In this document: piece by piece, positions 33,301 to 45,170 of the stretch | How the letters are laid out: each line of letters starts with the position of its first letter | Numbering within the stretch: the first letter of the stretch is position 1 | DNA from: Congeria kusceri | Taxonomy: Eukaryota; Mollusca; Bivalvia; Myida; Dreissenidae | Direction: 5' to 3' | DNA: 64,000 nucleotides | NCBI GenBank assembly: GCA_027627225.1 | Contig: JAPFQT010000159.1 | Span: 310,001 to 374,000 of the forward strand | Notes under the pieces: generated by a model | The model's input: the letters and a program-made list of their open reading frames with translations, nothing else | Told to the model about the DNA's origin: nothing | The model's database searches: none | Position numbers and translations under genes: made by a program

Positions 33301-34620
33301 CTGCATGTGCTGAGCCAGAATCACATTGCCAAAGTCAGAAACTATATGAAGAACGTTTTAACAACCCGTTTTTCAGCTGTCATTTTTTTGGTTTCTGATA
33401 AAAGTCTTGAGAACAACATAAATACTCATAAAATGCATCAAATAAAATATCCGAAAATAAAAGCATTAATTAAGACACTGGTCAATTTGGGTTAAAACTT
33501 TATATATTTGTAAATGGATTTTGTAAAATAGAATTTATTATTATATATCGATATGAACTAGACATTCCGACAACGTATGCCCAATGCAACCAAGAATATT
33601 GCAATATAGACTCATTATCATATCATGCAGCTTTTTTAACTGTCGAAAATATTATGTGGGAAGTCATTAAGAAATACATGTTTCTGTAATATGTACGAAA
33701 TAAGTTTCGATTTATCGAGTTTTATTGGCAAATAAACAACGATCTATAAATCTGATGCGTACGAATTAAACCACGAGGGCGTAAGCCAAATTTGTTAAAT
33801 AGCCAAGCATGTGAACGACAAAGAGTTGTTTATCGGCCAATAAACAACGATAATGTAAAAATTATTTCAACATGATCTGACATATATTTTTACAATTGTA
33901 ATTGGAACTACTTTTTACCATAATCCGCTCAGAATCAGAACTTCTTGTTTCGTTATTTTGTTGGGTAGTTTAACGATACTTTTGTTCTGTGTATATAGAA
34001 AAAATAGCGTCTTCTATTCACTAAAATATTTTAGATACTGTGTAATCCGCGCAAATGGAAAATATCAAGCTGACAAACATGTCCAGGTTGAATTGAACTA
34101 TTTTTCATATAAAACTTAAAACACAACTTATTTTTGCAGACTTCCTTTTCCCAACAACAGCGCTGCCGCGTTGCACAGTACACGTTCTTGTTTGCAATTT
34201 CGTGCCACCAGCCACAAAATGTTCACAAATAATGATGGAAATAATAAAGATATATTCACATAATTAGTCCAAAAAGTAATTCGCATTTTGAACACGTTGC
34301 GCACAAGTTTAAAAAATTAAATTCCACTAAAGCGTAAAAATTAAAAGCAGATAAATATCTAAATTGTACATAGTTTTCTATCAGAATTACCCAACATGGA
34401 TAAACTGTCCAAAATACTATAATTCCTACCTAAACTTGTGTGTTCATACAACACAAGGCGCACATGACACTAATGTACCGTTACTTTAACGACAGATTTC
34501 CTGTAAAAACTCGTGCATTCTCATACGGAAATTTCAGTAACAATAATATGTAATTCCCTGTTACCAACTTTAAAGGCACTGCCTTGTGATTTGCATAAAT
34601 GCAATAAGGATTCCATATTT
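33301..34620 (+). repeat. Dispersed repeat, copy 2 (partner 14480-15360)
   Basis: Begins CTGCATGTGCTGAGCCAGAA and carries in order GAACGTTTTAACAACCCG, CACAACTTATTTTTGCAGAC, CAACAGCGCTGCCGCGTTGC, GTTCTTGTTTGC, ATTAGTCCAAAA, GATTTCCTGTAAAAACTCGT and AACTTTAAAGGCACTG. A P element (33711-34010) is inserted within it and another follows. The 62-residue frame at 33307 has no domain. Confidence 0.6.
33711..34010 (+). repeat. Nested palindromic element P, copy 6
   Basis: All parts are present in diverged form: TTTCGATTTATCGAGTTTTA, TCTGATGCGTACGAATTAAA, ACGAGGGCGTAAGCC, CATGTGAACGACAAAGAGTT, GTTTATCGGCCAATAAACAA, ATAATCCGCTCAGAATCAGA and GTTGGGTAGTTTAACGAT. Confidence 0.8.
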
Positions 34621-34639
34621 ATGTAACAAATATTTTTTT

Positions 34640-34931
34640 ATTTATCGTTGTGTATCGGCCAGAAAACAACAATTTGGAGTTCTGACGCGTAGGAATTAAA
34701 CCATGAGGGTATAAGCCCACATCGGAACGACAGATAGTTGTATATTGGCTGATAAACAATGATAATGCAAAAATTATTTCGCTTCTAACATGATCTGACA
34801 TATATTATTGCAACCGTAATTGGAACTACTTTTTACTATGCTCCGCTCAGAATCGGAACTTCTTTTTGTATTGTTTATTTGGAAGTTAAACAATAATCAT
34901 TTTGTTCTTTAGAGTATCAAGTTAGAATAAG
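34640..34931 (+). repeat. Nested palindromic element P, copy 7
   Basis: TTATCGTTGTGTATCGGCCA, GGAGTTCTGACGCGTAGGAA, ATGAGGGTATAAGCCCACAT (arm shortened), CGGAACGACAGATAGTTGTA, TGCTCCGCTCAGAATCGGAA and GTTTATTTGGAAGTTAAACA are present. It ends near ATCAAGTTAGAATAAG. Confidence 0.8.
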
Positions 34932-35041
34932 AGTTTTATGTTATTCTTAACTTAAATTGAAGATAACTCTACGTAAACATTTGTGTTTAAAACACTAAGG
35001 AACATGTGCTTGGCAAATACTCTATATTAATATGCCAGTAA

Positions 35042-35320
35042 ACAACGCGTCATACCCACACAGCACAACAACGTGTCGCATCCATGCAACACAACCACGT
35101 GTCACAATGACGCGTCACACCCACGTGACACATCCACGACACACAGCTATGCTTCATATCCACGCAACACAAACACGTGCCACTACAACGCACGTAACAC
35201 AACGAGGCGTCAATATAACGCACGTAAAACAATCACGCATCACTACAACAAAAATAACACAACCCCGTGTCACAACAACGCGCGTAACACAACCACCCGT
35301 CACTATAACCCCGCATCATC
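35042..35320. repeat. 26-bp CpG-rich minisatellite, degenerate array
   Basis: A recurring unit like GTGTCGCATCCATGCAACAC plus AACCAC has a period near 26. The phrase CATCCACGCAACACAAACAC links it to the right end of the 17725-18620 array. Frames on both strands through it are by-products. Confidence 0.75.
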
Positions 35321-35430
35321 ACAGTGTATAATTGACAGTAAGCTAAACCGGAAGTTGGTGATCTGTACGCCGATGATCAGAAAGTTGCAAACATCAGATT
35401 ACGCAGTAAGTGAAACACTTTTTTAATTTT

Positions 35431-38169
35431 ATATTTTCTTCGAAGCAGAATATAAATACAATTAAGTTCTCCGAAAACATATCATGACATTACGTAAATA
35501 TATTCTGGCGAGTATGCCTTGTATTTTAAGAGTACTTGTTTTAGCAGACATGATCACTTAGTGTTTCGATTTTTCAAATAAAAATAATAAGTTTGTAGCC
35601 GTATATTTAATTGTGACGATGGTTTTGGCAAATTATTGTGTAAAAAGTGATAAATAAATTACTTACAAATCAAATAGGTTTTGTGCTGAGAAATCAAACA
35701 TTTTGTCCAATCACACCCAACGTGACTCGACTGTACCACTAGTTGCAAAATGTCAAACTTAGGCTGTACGATTAGTTGCACATGAAAACGATCTGAACGG
35801 CTGTGTTCAAAAGTAATTATAACTTGATTTCATGTGTTAAAAGTCAATTTATATTAATTTTCTCTGTCCGCATTTTCAAGACGATAATTTTATATGTAAG
35901 AATGTAATAATTTTAAAACCAAAATGATAAGTTAATTGTAGTTGTTTTACTGAAAAATAAAACATAATAAAACGAAAGTGTATACGTTATATTTCAATTT
36001 GATCCTCTAATATTACATGTACTTCGACGAGGCAGCAAGTGGATGGGAATCAAACAAAGAATCCAACCCAACAGTAGAAACGCCGAAGTCGAATCCACCA
36101 GAACCATCACTCACCATAAGCGAGGTCTGCAACATGAACAGAAAAAAAACAACAATGGGCGGTGAAAAATGGACACCATAAGCTTTTACACTCATTGATG
36201 GGACACTAGTTATGCGTTAGGGGAGATTGCAATAAATGGAGAGAAAGTGAAGCAGACAAAGATTGAGACCCCGTTAGTGATTGAATATAAGTGCGTGTAT
36301 GCTTGTGTATGTGTGTAAATATGTGTAAATATCATATTATATTAAAATCAATGTATGTAAATACATGTATGTTTATATGTTATGTATATACATGTATACA
36401 AATCTGTAATGTAAATGCATGTACATGCAGAAGAATGCATGCGATTATGTTATTTAATGCACTTGTGTAAAGTAAAACATGTAAATTGTTATGTAAAATA
36501 AAATTAAGAAGTCAATACAAAAAATATTTCCAAAACTCATGTATTCTTCCTTTATTCTTCATGAACATACAAAATGTGTATGTGTGTATGCTATAAGGAT
36601 GATTACTTAGGTACAGCACATACATACACATACATTGAATGACCAGCTGCCTTTGCAAGTCACACAGCATTAAGAGACCACCTGTGTTACTTGGCCACTT
36701 CTAAGAATCATCACGGTTGGTCTCGTACGACAGGTTAGACTGTACTTTGCACGTAAAATCAGTCATTGAATATAAATATGCATTGTATCTATGAGACTTT
36801 GTTTAAATCAAAAACAAACACCTTTAATATTTTTGTCCCAGTACGTTGTTATAAAACCTAAACCTGTTTGTTGTTATCATTTCATCTAAAACCGGTGTTC
36901 AATCACATATTTTTAAATGAAACAAAATACCGAGAAAAGTAGTTCCATTTAAGCCAGACTGAAATTAGCAATTGTCTTTATTTCACACGGCCCAGAATTA
37001 TCATCAAGCCTGAAATAAAGAAAGAACATTTTATTGTTGACTTTGCTGTAAGATCTCCATGTTGATTGTCACGGAAAGCTTAGTTGCTCGCGGACTGCAT
37101 TAGTAGATCTGCAATTGTAAATGAGCGCGAATGAAATATAATACTAGTTTAACTTGAGATTTAAACATTTTCGTTTCAGTTTTCCTAAAAAAATCATTGG
37201 ATGTACTACATCGTGGAGAGCCTTAAAATGTCTGCGTTGCACTGAAACTTCATAATCATGTTTTATCTGACGTCTTTATTTTTAATGTTAAAAAAATTAA
37301 AAAAATCGATCAACTTTCTCTATAAATGAAACACAAGGCCCTATTACATGGCTAATTATATCATTGTAGTTTTATGGTCATTGTATTGAAGTTTATATCT
37401 TGTTAGAGTACTGCCTTCATAGATAAACCGATGTAGAAGCGCTTAGTCCGTTCACGAGTGTCATTTGGATACATTGCAAAAATAAAATCACGACATGCGA
37501 TAGCAAAATCGTAACAAACAAAAAAATGATTTCAGCTTCATGTAAAGCAATAAAAAACACATATTTTATTAAAGAAAAGTTTAAAAAGTTGATGTTTCGT
37601 TAATATGCTGTTAACGCATTCTTACGGACGTACATGTACACACATTCGGACGTACGGACAAACATGCATGATTACTGTTTTAAATGTATAATAAATATCG
37701 ATATGTCACCATTATTTGACAATTTTGAATGAAATTATTATTTACTATGCATAAATAATACATGCACATGAAAACTAAATGATATTGACGTACAATTATA
37801 TAATAATTATCAAGAAAGATCAGACAATTCTCAAGTGTGTGTCGATCACTATTCGCAACTATGCGTACAGAATTTTATATCAAGTGCGCAACTAATGATT
37901 GCGTACAGTCGCAACTAGGCGTAGAGTCAATAACTAACAGTGACTGAATAAAACGGTAAATATCTTATATATTACAAATATAATCTGTTATCAATTAATG
38001 TCTACAGTTTAATAAGTGTGTTTGTATGTGTTAAGCAAAACACAAGTTTACACATTTACGCAAAATTCAAAGAATTACATGGAAATTAAATCAAAATTTT
38101 CTATAATTTCAACATATTTGCAGTCATCAACAACCGATTTATCAACGAAAACACAATTTCCACTCAAAC
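35431..38169. other. AT-rich stretch with little supported content
   Basis: Contains TG/ATGT-rich low-complexity sequence at about 36286-36440 and an inverted TGTATGTGTGTATG...CATACATACACATACA pair at about 36577-36635. The only coding-like patch is at 36017-36181. A GAGACC..GGTCTC pair near 36675-36723 may be a degenerate palindrome. Confidence 0.4.
36017..36181 (+). other. Possible short coding exon (unidentified)
   Basis: A plus-strand frame of 54 codons from ATG 36017 to TAA 36179-36181 is less AT-biased than its flanks. It begins MYFDEAASGWESNKES and continues NPTVETPKSNPPEPSLTISE, a Pro/Ser-rich sequence that looks more like protein than chance. The opposite strand is also open for 60 residues (36013-36195), starting MSVKAYGVHFSPPIVVFFLF, which resembles a signal peptide. 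Only one strand, at most, is likely real. No splice sites were assigned and no family is recognised. Confidence 0.25.
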
Positions 38170-38745
38170 TTAGCAATCCTCACGCATAAATGTAGTACAC
38201 TAGGTAATCGTCACAAATAAAGCTTTTGCTGTAAGTAATCGTAACAAATAAAGATATAACAATATGTTATATTCGCGAATAAAGTGTGTGCACTAAGTAA
38301 TCCTCTCGAATACAGATCGTACACGTAAGTAATCGTCAGGAATAAAGCTTGTGCACTAGGTAATCCTCACGAACAAAGATCGTACACTAAGTAACCGTCC
38401 CAAATGAAGATCGTACACTTTAGTAATCCTCACTAATAAAGATCAAACACTAAATAATTAACACGAATAAAGATCGTACACTAAGTAACACTCACTAATA
38501 GGCATCAGCCAATAAGTTGCCTACACGAATAAAGATCGTGCACTTAAGTAATCCCCAAGAATAAAGATCATACACTAAGTTACCAACAAGAATAGATCGT
38601 ACACTTAGTAATCTTCGCGCATAAATATCGTGCACGTAGTAAATATCACAAATAATGATCGTACACTAAGTAAACACTACGAATATTGATCATACACAAA
38701 GTAATCACCTCAAAAGAATATTGTACACTAAGTAATCCTCAATAA
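38170..38745. repeat. 31-bp degenerate tandem array, first site
   Basis: The unit approximates AAGTAATCCTCACGAATAAA plus GATCGTACACT, with about 18 copies. The same unit occurs at 50878-51195. It is AT-rich and non-coding. Confidence 0.85.
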
Positions 38746-40237
38746 TTGAGATAATAATTTTGTGACATACAAAACCAACATTCGACACTAATGCGGGCAC
38801 GGACATACACATTATTTTTTTAACTGACAAGAGAGGTACCACCAGGTAACGCCACTAATATTTTTTTTTTTTATCAGGATTTTCCACGGCCTATCATATG
38901 TTTAAGAGATTTATATGTCTAGCGCACAGAAAACCAAAGCAACAGCAATAATAATGTCTGATACATGTACAGGTTTTATCTTAGTCCTTATTGTTATGAT
39001 ATAATCATACAATTCCAGAACCACGAATGCAATACTATTATCAGAATGAGCACAAATAACGTCATACAAGACAATTATAAAGTGCCTGCTTCTCAAAGAG
39101 ACGTGTTGCCAGGCTTGAATTTGAAATAAGAAATTCTGTGATCATGAACCATCAACTAAAAAAAATACTGTAAAAATGTAGAATCGCGGCGATTTCTTTT
39201 GATTCTGTTGTGGGAAGTGGAACAAACACTATTTTAGTTTCTGAGAGACCAGACGATAGTAAGGTGCGCAAATCAGCAACAGAATCAGGTTAACCAGGAT
39301 TTCTTCTCAACACCAAAATAGAGAAGCTTTGTGAATGTGTACTGGCCTGTACGGAATAACTCGCATCCGGTCTGTACGCTTCCGATTCACAAATCAAATC
39401 AAACCAATCCGCATTTTGAAACAGGAAATGTGAGACGGAACAGACTTGCAGACGACACTGAAGAAGAGAATTCCATGTGTCCAGAAGCATATTTTCTGAT
39501 GCGTGGGCAGAAGAAACATTGAAGAGAAATGTATGTTTATAACTCACGGACAGTAATTATTACAACAATTTCAGAAAGTGAATTGTCTTGTCAATCAGCA
39601 TACTAGTAAATAATAGCAACTATAGAACATTGTCAATTTTGGTCATCACAAGCAGACAAACAATTATACAGTTCAATGTTAATAAAGAAAGTTAAATACA
39701 TTTTGTCAGACACTGTTAATGTATACATTAATTAAAAGAAAGGCGTCTGTGACTGCAAGCTGTTTTCTGATCTGTTATGTTGTAAGGTTGCTTTTTATGT
39801 TTTGTACCACTTTTACCCAACAAATTAATTTGTAAAATAAACAGCTCAAAGTCACGACCTCCCGATCGCAAGGGGGACATCCCATCCATTACACAGGGCC
39901 TACTGAAATTCCATTTGGAACCGATTTGCAATTCGTTCATTATTGCACATTGTACATTTTTTATATCAATCATACAAAAGCGAAACATATAGCATGTTAC
40001 GTAAAGAGTAAAAGTTCATTAGATTTGCTGTATCACTGACAAATACATTGTATGGCAAGATATATTACCATAAATGGATAATAATATGATACTTAGTGTT
40101 AGGTTATGAGAACCTGTACCAATTTTCACTGCTTGTTTTCAAGAAACATTCGTTCAATGCATTTTGTTTAATTTTTGTGTGCAATTATTTTGATGTCACG
40201 TTTGGATAACGTGAATTGCAACTTTTTGTATATCAAT
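38746..40237. other. Unassigned AT-rich stretch
   Basis: Short overlapping frames at 39290-39547 (minus) and 39331-39522 (plus) are opposite shadows and have no recognisable domain. Nothing else was supported. Confidence 0.4.
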
Positions 40238-40590
40238 TAAGGATTGAATTTAATTTTGGTTGCGTTTACGCAATGGTCAAACTAGCAAATCCATGATGCG
40301 CGCTAATTTTGATTGCATTAATGCGATTATAAACGCATTGGTCTTGACCATTGCGTTCATAATCACATGAACGCAATGGTCAAACTGGCAAATCCATGAT
40401 GCGCGCTAATTTGGGTTGCATTAATGCGATTATAAACGCATTGGTCTTGACCATTGCGTTCATAATCACATGAACGCAATGGTCAAACTGGCAAATCCAT
40501 GATGCGCGCTAGCATTTCTTGGATAATTTGCCGGTTTGACCTTTGCGCTCATAATCGCATGAACACAACCAAAATTAATTTCAATCCTTA
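40238..40590. mobile_element. Foldback MITE with internally duplicated 103-bp palindromic module
   Basis: The left end TAAGGATTGAATTTAATTTT is the near reverse complement of the right end AAAATTAATTTCAATCCTTA, and pairing continues through GGTTGCGTTTACGC. Inside, a 103-base module starting ACGCAATGGTCAAACT occurs at 40268, 40371 and, in part, 40474. Each module contains CGCATTGGTCTTGACCATTG and is mirrored by ACGCAATGGTCAA, so single modules can also fold. A recent internal amplification inside a terminal-inverted-repeat element is the best reading. Confidence 0.85.
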
Positions 40591-41193
40591 TATTTACATT
40601 ATATTTGGGATGATTTCATAGCATTCATTTGTATTGTTTTTGTTTAACATTGTATTGCCATTCTGAGAGAAATATCACGCACGGCAGTCTTCGTATCGGA
40701 ACAGCGAAGTACCGCCCCTTGTAACCGAACTACACATAATAGAATGCAAAACTATGATTAATAAAATATTTCCCTACAAAAATGTCATTTTCTCCTTATT
40801 TTACATTCAATTTTCTGCGACAAATGAAATTTAATGTAAACATTATGAGTTATAACATTTTTGTTTTCCTTGCATAAATCAAATCGCTACAAAACTAAAA
40901 AAGTAACTTAAACAAATGCAAAAATACCTGTGACATCAAAAAGAACGGGGACTATGGTGGCAGCATCAATATTAATTTAATAACCAAGCATTCAGAAGAA
41001 AAATTGTCTTGCGGAGAAAACAAATTAGCAGGCTTATATACAGCAATACTTTTTCTGGGCAAATAATAGTTTTCAACTGATGTGATAGAATGTGTAGTGA
41101 ATTGCAAAATCAATGTCGCAGACGCAATATTCGTTTCTTGTTTCAATAAAATAGGCCTACAAAAGCGTGATTAAAAAAACAACAACAACTAGA
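40591..41193. other. Unassigned AT-rich stretch
   Basis: Nothing coding or repeated was recognised. Confidence 0.4.
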
Positions 41194-41335
41194 ATTGTCA
41201 CATGATTGACGGATATGTCCCCACAATTTGACCTAGCCACAAAACTATGACACCCATTGGAATGAAATGGATACAAATATAATACTTTAATTTGTGAATG
41301 TTTAACAGTGTATACAGGTCAAGTTCGACTTTGCA
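41194..41335. repeat. Dispersed repeat head (partner 7494)
   Basis: AATTGTCACATGATTGACGG, CACAAAACTATGACACCCAT and CTTTAATTTGTGAATGTTTA match 7494-7620 in order and orientation. Similarity fades after AACAGTG. Confidence 0.7.
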
Positions 41336-43234
41336 AATCGGTCCTTCGCTCATTAAATTCGAACACAACCAGGCACATCAATAACAATCCAAACCACAGC
41401 TATGCTGTTAACATAAAAACATAACTGATAGTCGCGGTCATTAAAAAAACGCTGAAGACCTAAGACGGCGATGGTGATATATGCTTTATTAAAAGCCATG
41501 CGGGTGAAATTATATACGATAACAAACACGAACTACAACATTCCATCCTGGTCCATTTTGAAACTGAAATGCCAAGAATAGTTTAGCACGCATTGTATAT
41601 TAATTATTATTCAAAAAGTAATTGTACACACGGCATAACTTTGTCAAAATACAGAGTTATGGGGAATGTTGCGACAGATGCTGAAGTTGGTAACAAATGT
41701 ACCGTATATTCAAAATAACTTATTTTGCTTTGAAGACTTTTAAACCAAACCGAGGGATCCGGGGCGAGTGTAGAACAGCTCTCCTTTTATTCCAATTGTT
41801 CCTCCAATGTTTAGTCAAATATTATTTACCGGTAACCCAATGAACTTGTATTGACGTGACGTACGGTGTTCGGCACCTAAATGTAACGTAAAGTTCACGT
41901 CGTTTATCCATTGCAACGCTGTTTTATTGATTAAAACACATAAAACACAATCGTTAAAAACGATTACGAGCAGGATGTTGATTTTATTACTTTCCAATAT
42001 ATAATAAAATGTATTCTCAAGCACTGACATACTTTCCATAAACGTTGAAAGCTTAAATGATGTTGAGTTTTTCGTTTTGCACACATTGCTCACGATTCGA
42101 GTATTTCTAAACGTTTTTCTTTAAAAGTCGCTGTGTGTTCTTGCTGATAGAGTTTCATTTGAGCATCGTTTTTGTGTTGATACGTTACACATAAGTAGCC
42201 GTTAGGCCTGTTTAAGATTGAACGTGGCTAATTCGAATGCAATAGTAATATCTGAAATGACACATATGCATCATTACATTGTTAAAATATGGAAGTTTTA
42301 TTATGTTTGTATTTCATTCTTGTAAATTACTAAGTTAAAATCGTTTTAAGTAACATTATAATAATAATAATAATAATTATAAATACTATTATTATTATTA
42401 TTGTCAAATTTGTGATTTAATACAAGCATACAAGTACTTAATAATAGCGTCACGTTAATTGCTTAAAAAGCGCACCCTGCATAAATTTGTAGCCATTTTA
42501 AAAATATTGTAATTAAGTAAAGTCTGAACCAAAATCATTTAATATCATTTTGTAGGTAAATCTCAAGTACATTTTTGCAGTAATAAAAATTTTAACATAT
42601 TAAAGAAACTATCACACAATAAAAAAAATACGCTCATGGGTAAACAATTTTTTTACCAAAAAAAACGACGACATATACATATTTTGTATCCAAAAGTATA
42701 TTCAGTGTTTAAGATTATGTCACAAGTTAATGTTTAAACTATGTTTTTACCATAATCTGCAATTGATGTACATTTTTGTAGTATGGGATATAAAGGATTT
42801 CTTCAGGAGGTGATTGATATAATTATGATAAAAACAAACACATAGAGGGTGTTGAACTCGCGGAGCTTTACATAACGACCATCTAAGAAAAAAAAATCAC
42901 ATTGTAGCATATCACCATCTTTATAATGATATAACATGTAAGGCAGTATTACATTTTATTCTTACAAAATACCCGGTTTTTAAGATTACACACTACAGAA
43001 AATGATGTCGGTGCGGTACACCGTAAGTCGCGTCATTACATCATCGGCTGCCAAAAAAAGAAATGATTATATACCAGGTGAGCTAAAATGTAAAACACAA
43101 CTTGACTTAATTTAAAAGAACTTGTTAACAGGTTTTGTATCTTTTAAAAATGTCATTTAATGTATTAACTACAAAAACTAAAGCAGTTGGACTAACCAAA
43201 AGCAAAAATTATACCAATAAAAAAAAAATTTAAA
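41336..43234. other. AT-rich stretch with a mirror-like ATA/TAT microsatellite
   Basis: At 42357-42403 an (ATA)n run faces a (TAT)n run across ATTATAAATAC, forming a long hairpin-capable tract. The 92-residue minus frame at 41815-42093 has no recognised domain. Confidence 0.5.
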
Positions 43235-43306
43235 ATGCCTTTGCCAGGACTCGAACCTACGCCGGGATCAAAAATCTGTCTCGCTTACCGCTTGGCCTTT
43301 CTGACT
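43235..43306 (-). tRNA. tRNA-like Pol III unit (SINE head or tRNA relic)
   Basis: On the minus strand it reads GTCAGAAAGGCCAAGCGGTA to GGTTCGAGTCC and ends AAAGGCA. AGGCCAAGCGG fits the Pol III A box with one mismatch, and GGTTCGAGTCC fits the B box fully. A T-arm-like stem is partly preserved, but the acceptor strands do not pair and no anticodon stem is convincing. Immediately downstream on the same strand are TTTT and a run of ten T (43222-43231 region), an efficient Pol III stop. A transcribable but non-decoding unit is the best call. Confidence 0.6.
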
Positions 43307-43892
43307 TTTAATTATAGCAGTGAATTTGTAACGCTATTTAAGCCATACACGTGTTTCCCACAATACAAATGAAAGGCGTTACAAACGCCTTATAAATGTA
43401 TCCATTTCATTTGATGTTTTTTCATAAACGACACTATATTTCTAATTTATTCCATATTTCAGAGAGCTTTGTAAGCTTTTTGGTATTGAATATATTTGAT
43501 GTCAGAACAATAACTGGTGGGCAAAGCCTAACATGCAAGCTTATAGAGCAATTTGCATCGTGCCGTATATTGAAATTTAGTTGTAATTTACACGCAAGCT
43601 ACTTATTGCACTGTAAACTTTCTCATTCGGATCGCATCACGAGAGTCAAGCATGTCAGACATCACGTGCCATCTAGGAACAGCCCATTGGGATCGGCATT
43701 GTAGACAGTTGCGATGTGATTGTTAAATATCATATAAAACACTTGTAGCACCCTAATATATATTTCTTTGCCAGAAGTGTTATTTCACTAGTTTATTTAC
43801 AATGTATTTTTCTTTTTAAGATCTATGACAAAAAAAATGAAAATTGTTAATTTGACACTCTGTAAACATGTTTCTCTAAACTGATAGTCAAC
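43307..43892. other. Unassigned stretch
   Basis: A 102-residue plus frame (43396-43704) opens MYPFHLMFFHKRHYISNLFH. It has no domain, no splice context and low coding character, so I do not call it. Confidence 0.3.
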
Positions 43893-44260
43893 CTAAGGGA
43901 AGCAACTGTTGCTAGGAACTTGCCAAGATGTAATATCCAGTTGTCTCCCGTGTTATTCAGATAGTGCATTTTCATGTCCGCCGTAAGTGTATAGTAAGGA
44001 GAATTTGATTGCAAAAACAATACATTATAAAGAGCCGTATTATCAGATTTGAATTGTTTTCCTTTTTATGGTAGTTTATTATATTCCCTAGTGGAATTTA
44101 CTAGACTGTTCAATGAGTTGGTAAGAACAGACATTTCTGACGTGTAGTTCCAATAAAGAAAATGCAACAGTCTAGAGAAAATGCAAAGGGCAACACAATG
44201 AAGTTGTCAAAATTTAATTGATTAGAATTGACTGATCAAATAAAAACAATATATGTCTAC
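43893..44260 (+). repeat. GAAGCAACTGCTG family, copy 2
   Basis: GGGAAGCAACTGTTGCTAGG, GTAATATCCAGTTGTCTCCC and GTGTTATTCAG match 47397-47470. The downstream AATGAAGTTGTCAAAATTTA near 44198 parallels AATGAAATTGTAGTAAGCAT near 47644 and AATGAAATTGTATCAACTCA near 55203, so the family is about 300-370 bases long. Confidence 0.65.
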
Positions 44261-44973
44261 TGTTCAAGGTATTTCATATTCTATTCAGTGACATACACTT
44301 GGTAAATGCGTAAATATGGCTTTTTGTCTGCGAAATTTGACTGATTAACAGCTCCAGCAAATCAAACCCTCGAAAAAAAACTGTATACACTGCAACTCCC
44401 TATGCTTGGCCATTATTGCCTCTGTGTATTGTATACAGACACTGTTAGACAACAGCCCCTATGCAGCTGGTTCACAGATGGTAAAATGTACGTATAATAA
44501 TTGTATAAGTACAATACTTGTTCTTCCATAGTCGTACAGAATCATTTCTTCACCATGAACTGCTTACATTATTATTTGGCACACAACTTTTTTTCAGACG
44601 TAAAAATAAAGAAAAGCGTTAATTTTGTGCTCGAATCAAGTTACAACTCTTCCTTAATGTTACGAATCTACTAATACAAATATAACTGCAAAGTATATGA
44701 GGGGTATCAGGCCATTACGCGTAAAACACAAAAATATATATATATAAAAAGCCGGTATGTATTTAACTTGTTTAATAATCTCGTCATCATACGATACACC
44801 GTTAGTCTAAATAACACAAACACGAACAATTGTTGCATCTAAACAACAATAATAGACTCAATCGTATCAACAAACTTATATGGTTTAACAGAAGAGAGCA
44901 AGTCGCGTCAATAAAGACGTCAAAATAACGTCAACATCCAATAACAGATAACATGCGCACCGTGACAGTTTAT
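44261..44973. other. Unassigned AT-rich stretch
   Basis: A short TATATATATATA run lies near 44735. No gene is seen. Confidence 0.4.
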
Positions 44974-45170
44974 CCAACCAGGCGACACAAAAGCGTAACA
45001 CAACCAGGCGACACAACGATGGGACACAGCCAAGTGACACAACGACAGAACACAGCAAGGCGACACAACAATGGATCTTAACCAAGCGTAACTCTGACGG
45101 AACACAATCTATCGACACACTTACGGAACACAACCAGGCGACCCAACGATGTCACACAACCAGGCGACCA
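44974..45170. repeat. 26-bp degenerate minisatellite (CAACCAGGCGACACAACGAT type)
   Basis: Units such as CAACCAGGCGACACAACGAT plus GGGACA recur every 26 bases with many changes. The period equals that of the 17725 and 35042 arrays, although the consensus has drifted. The minus-strand frames through it are by-products. Confidence 0.7.

Noticed and set aside
43396..43704. 102-residue plus-strand frame
   Set aside because: No recognisable domain, signal, splice context or composition shift.
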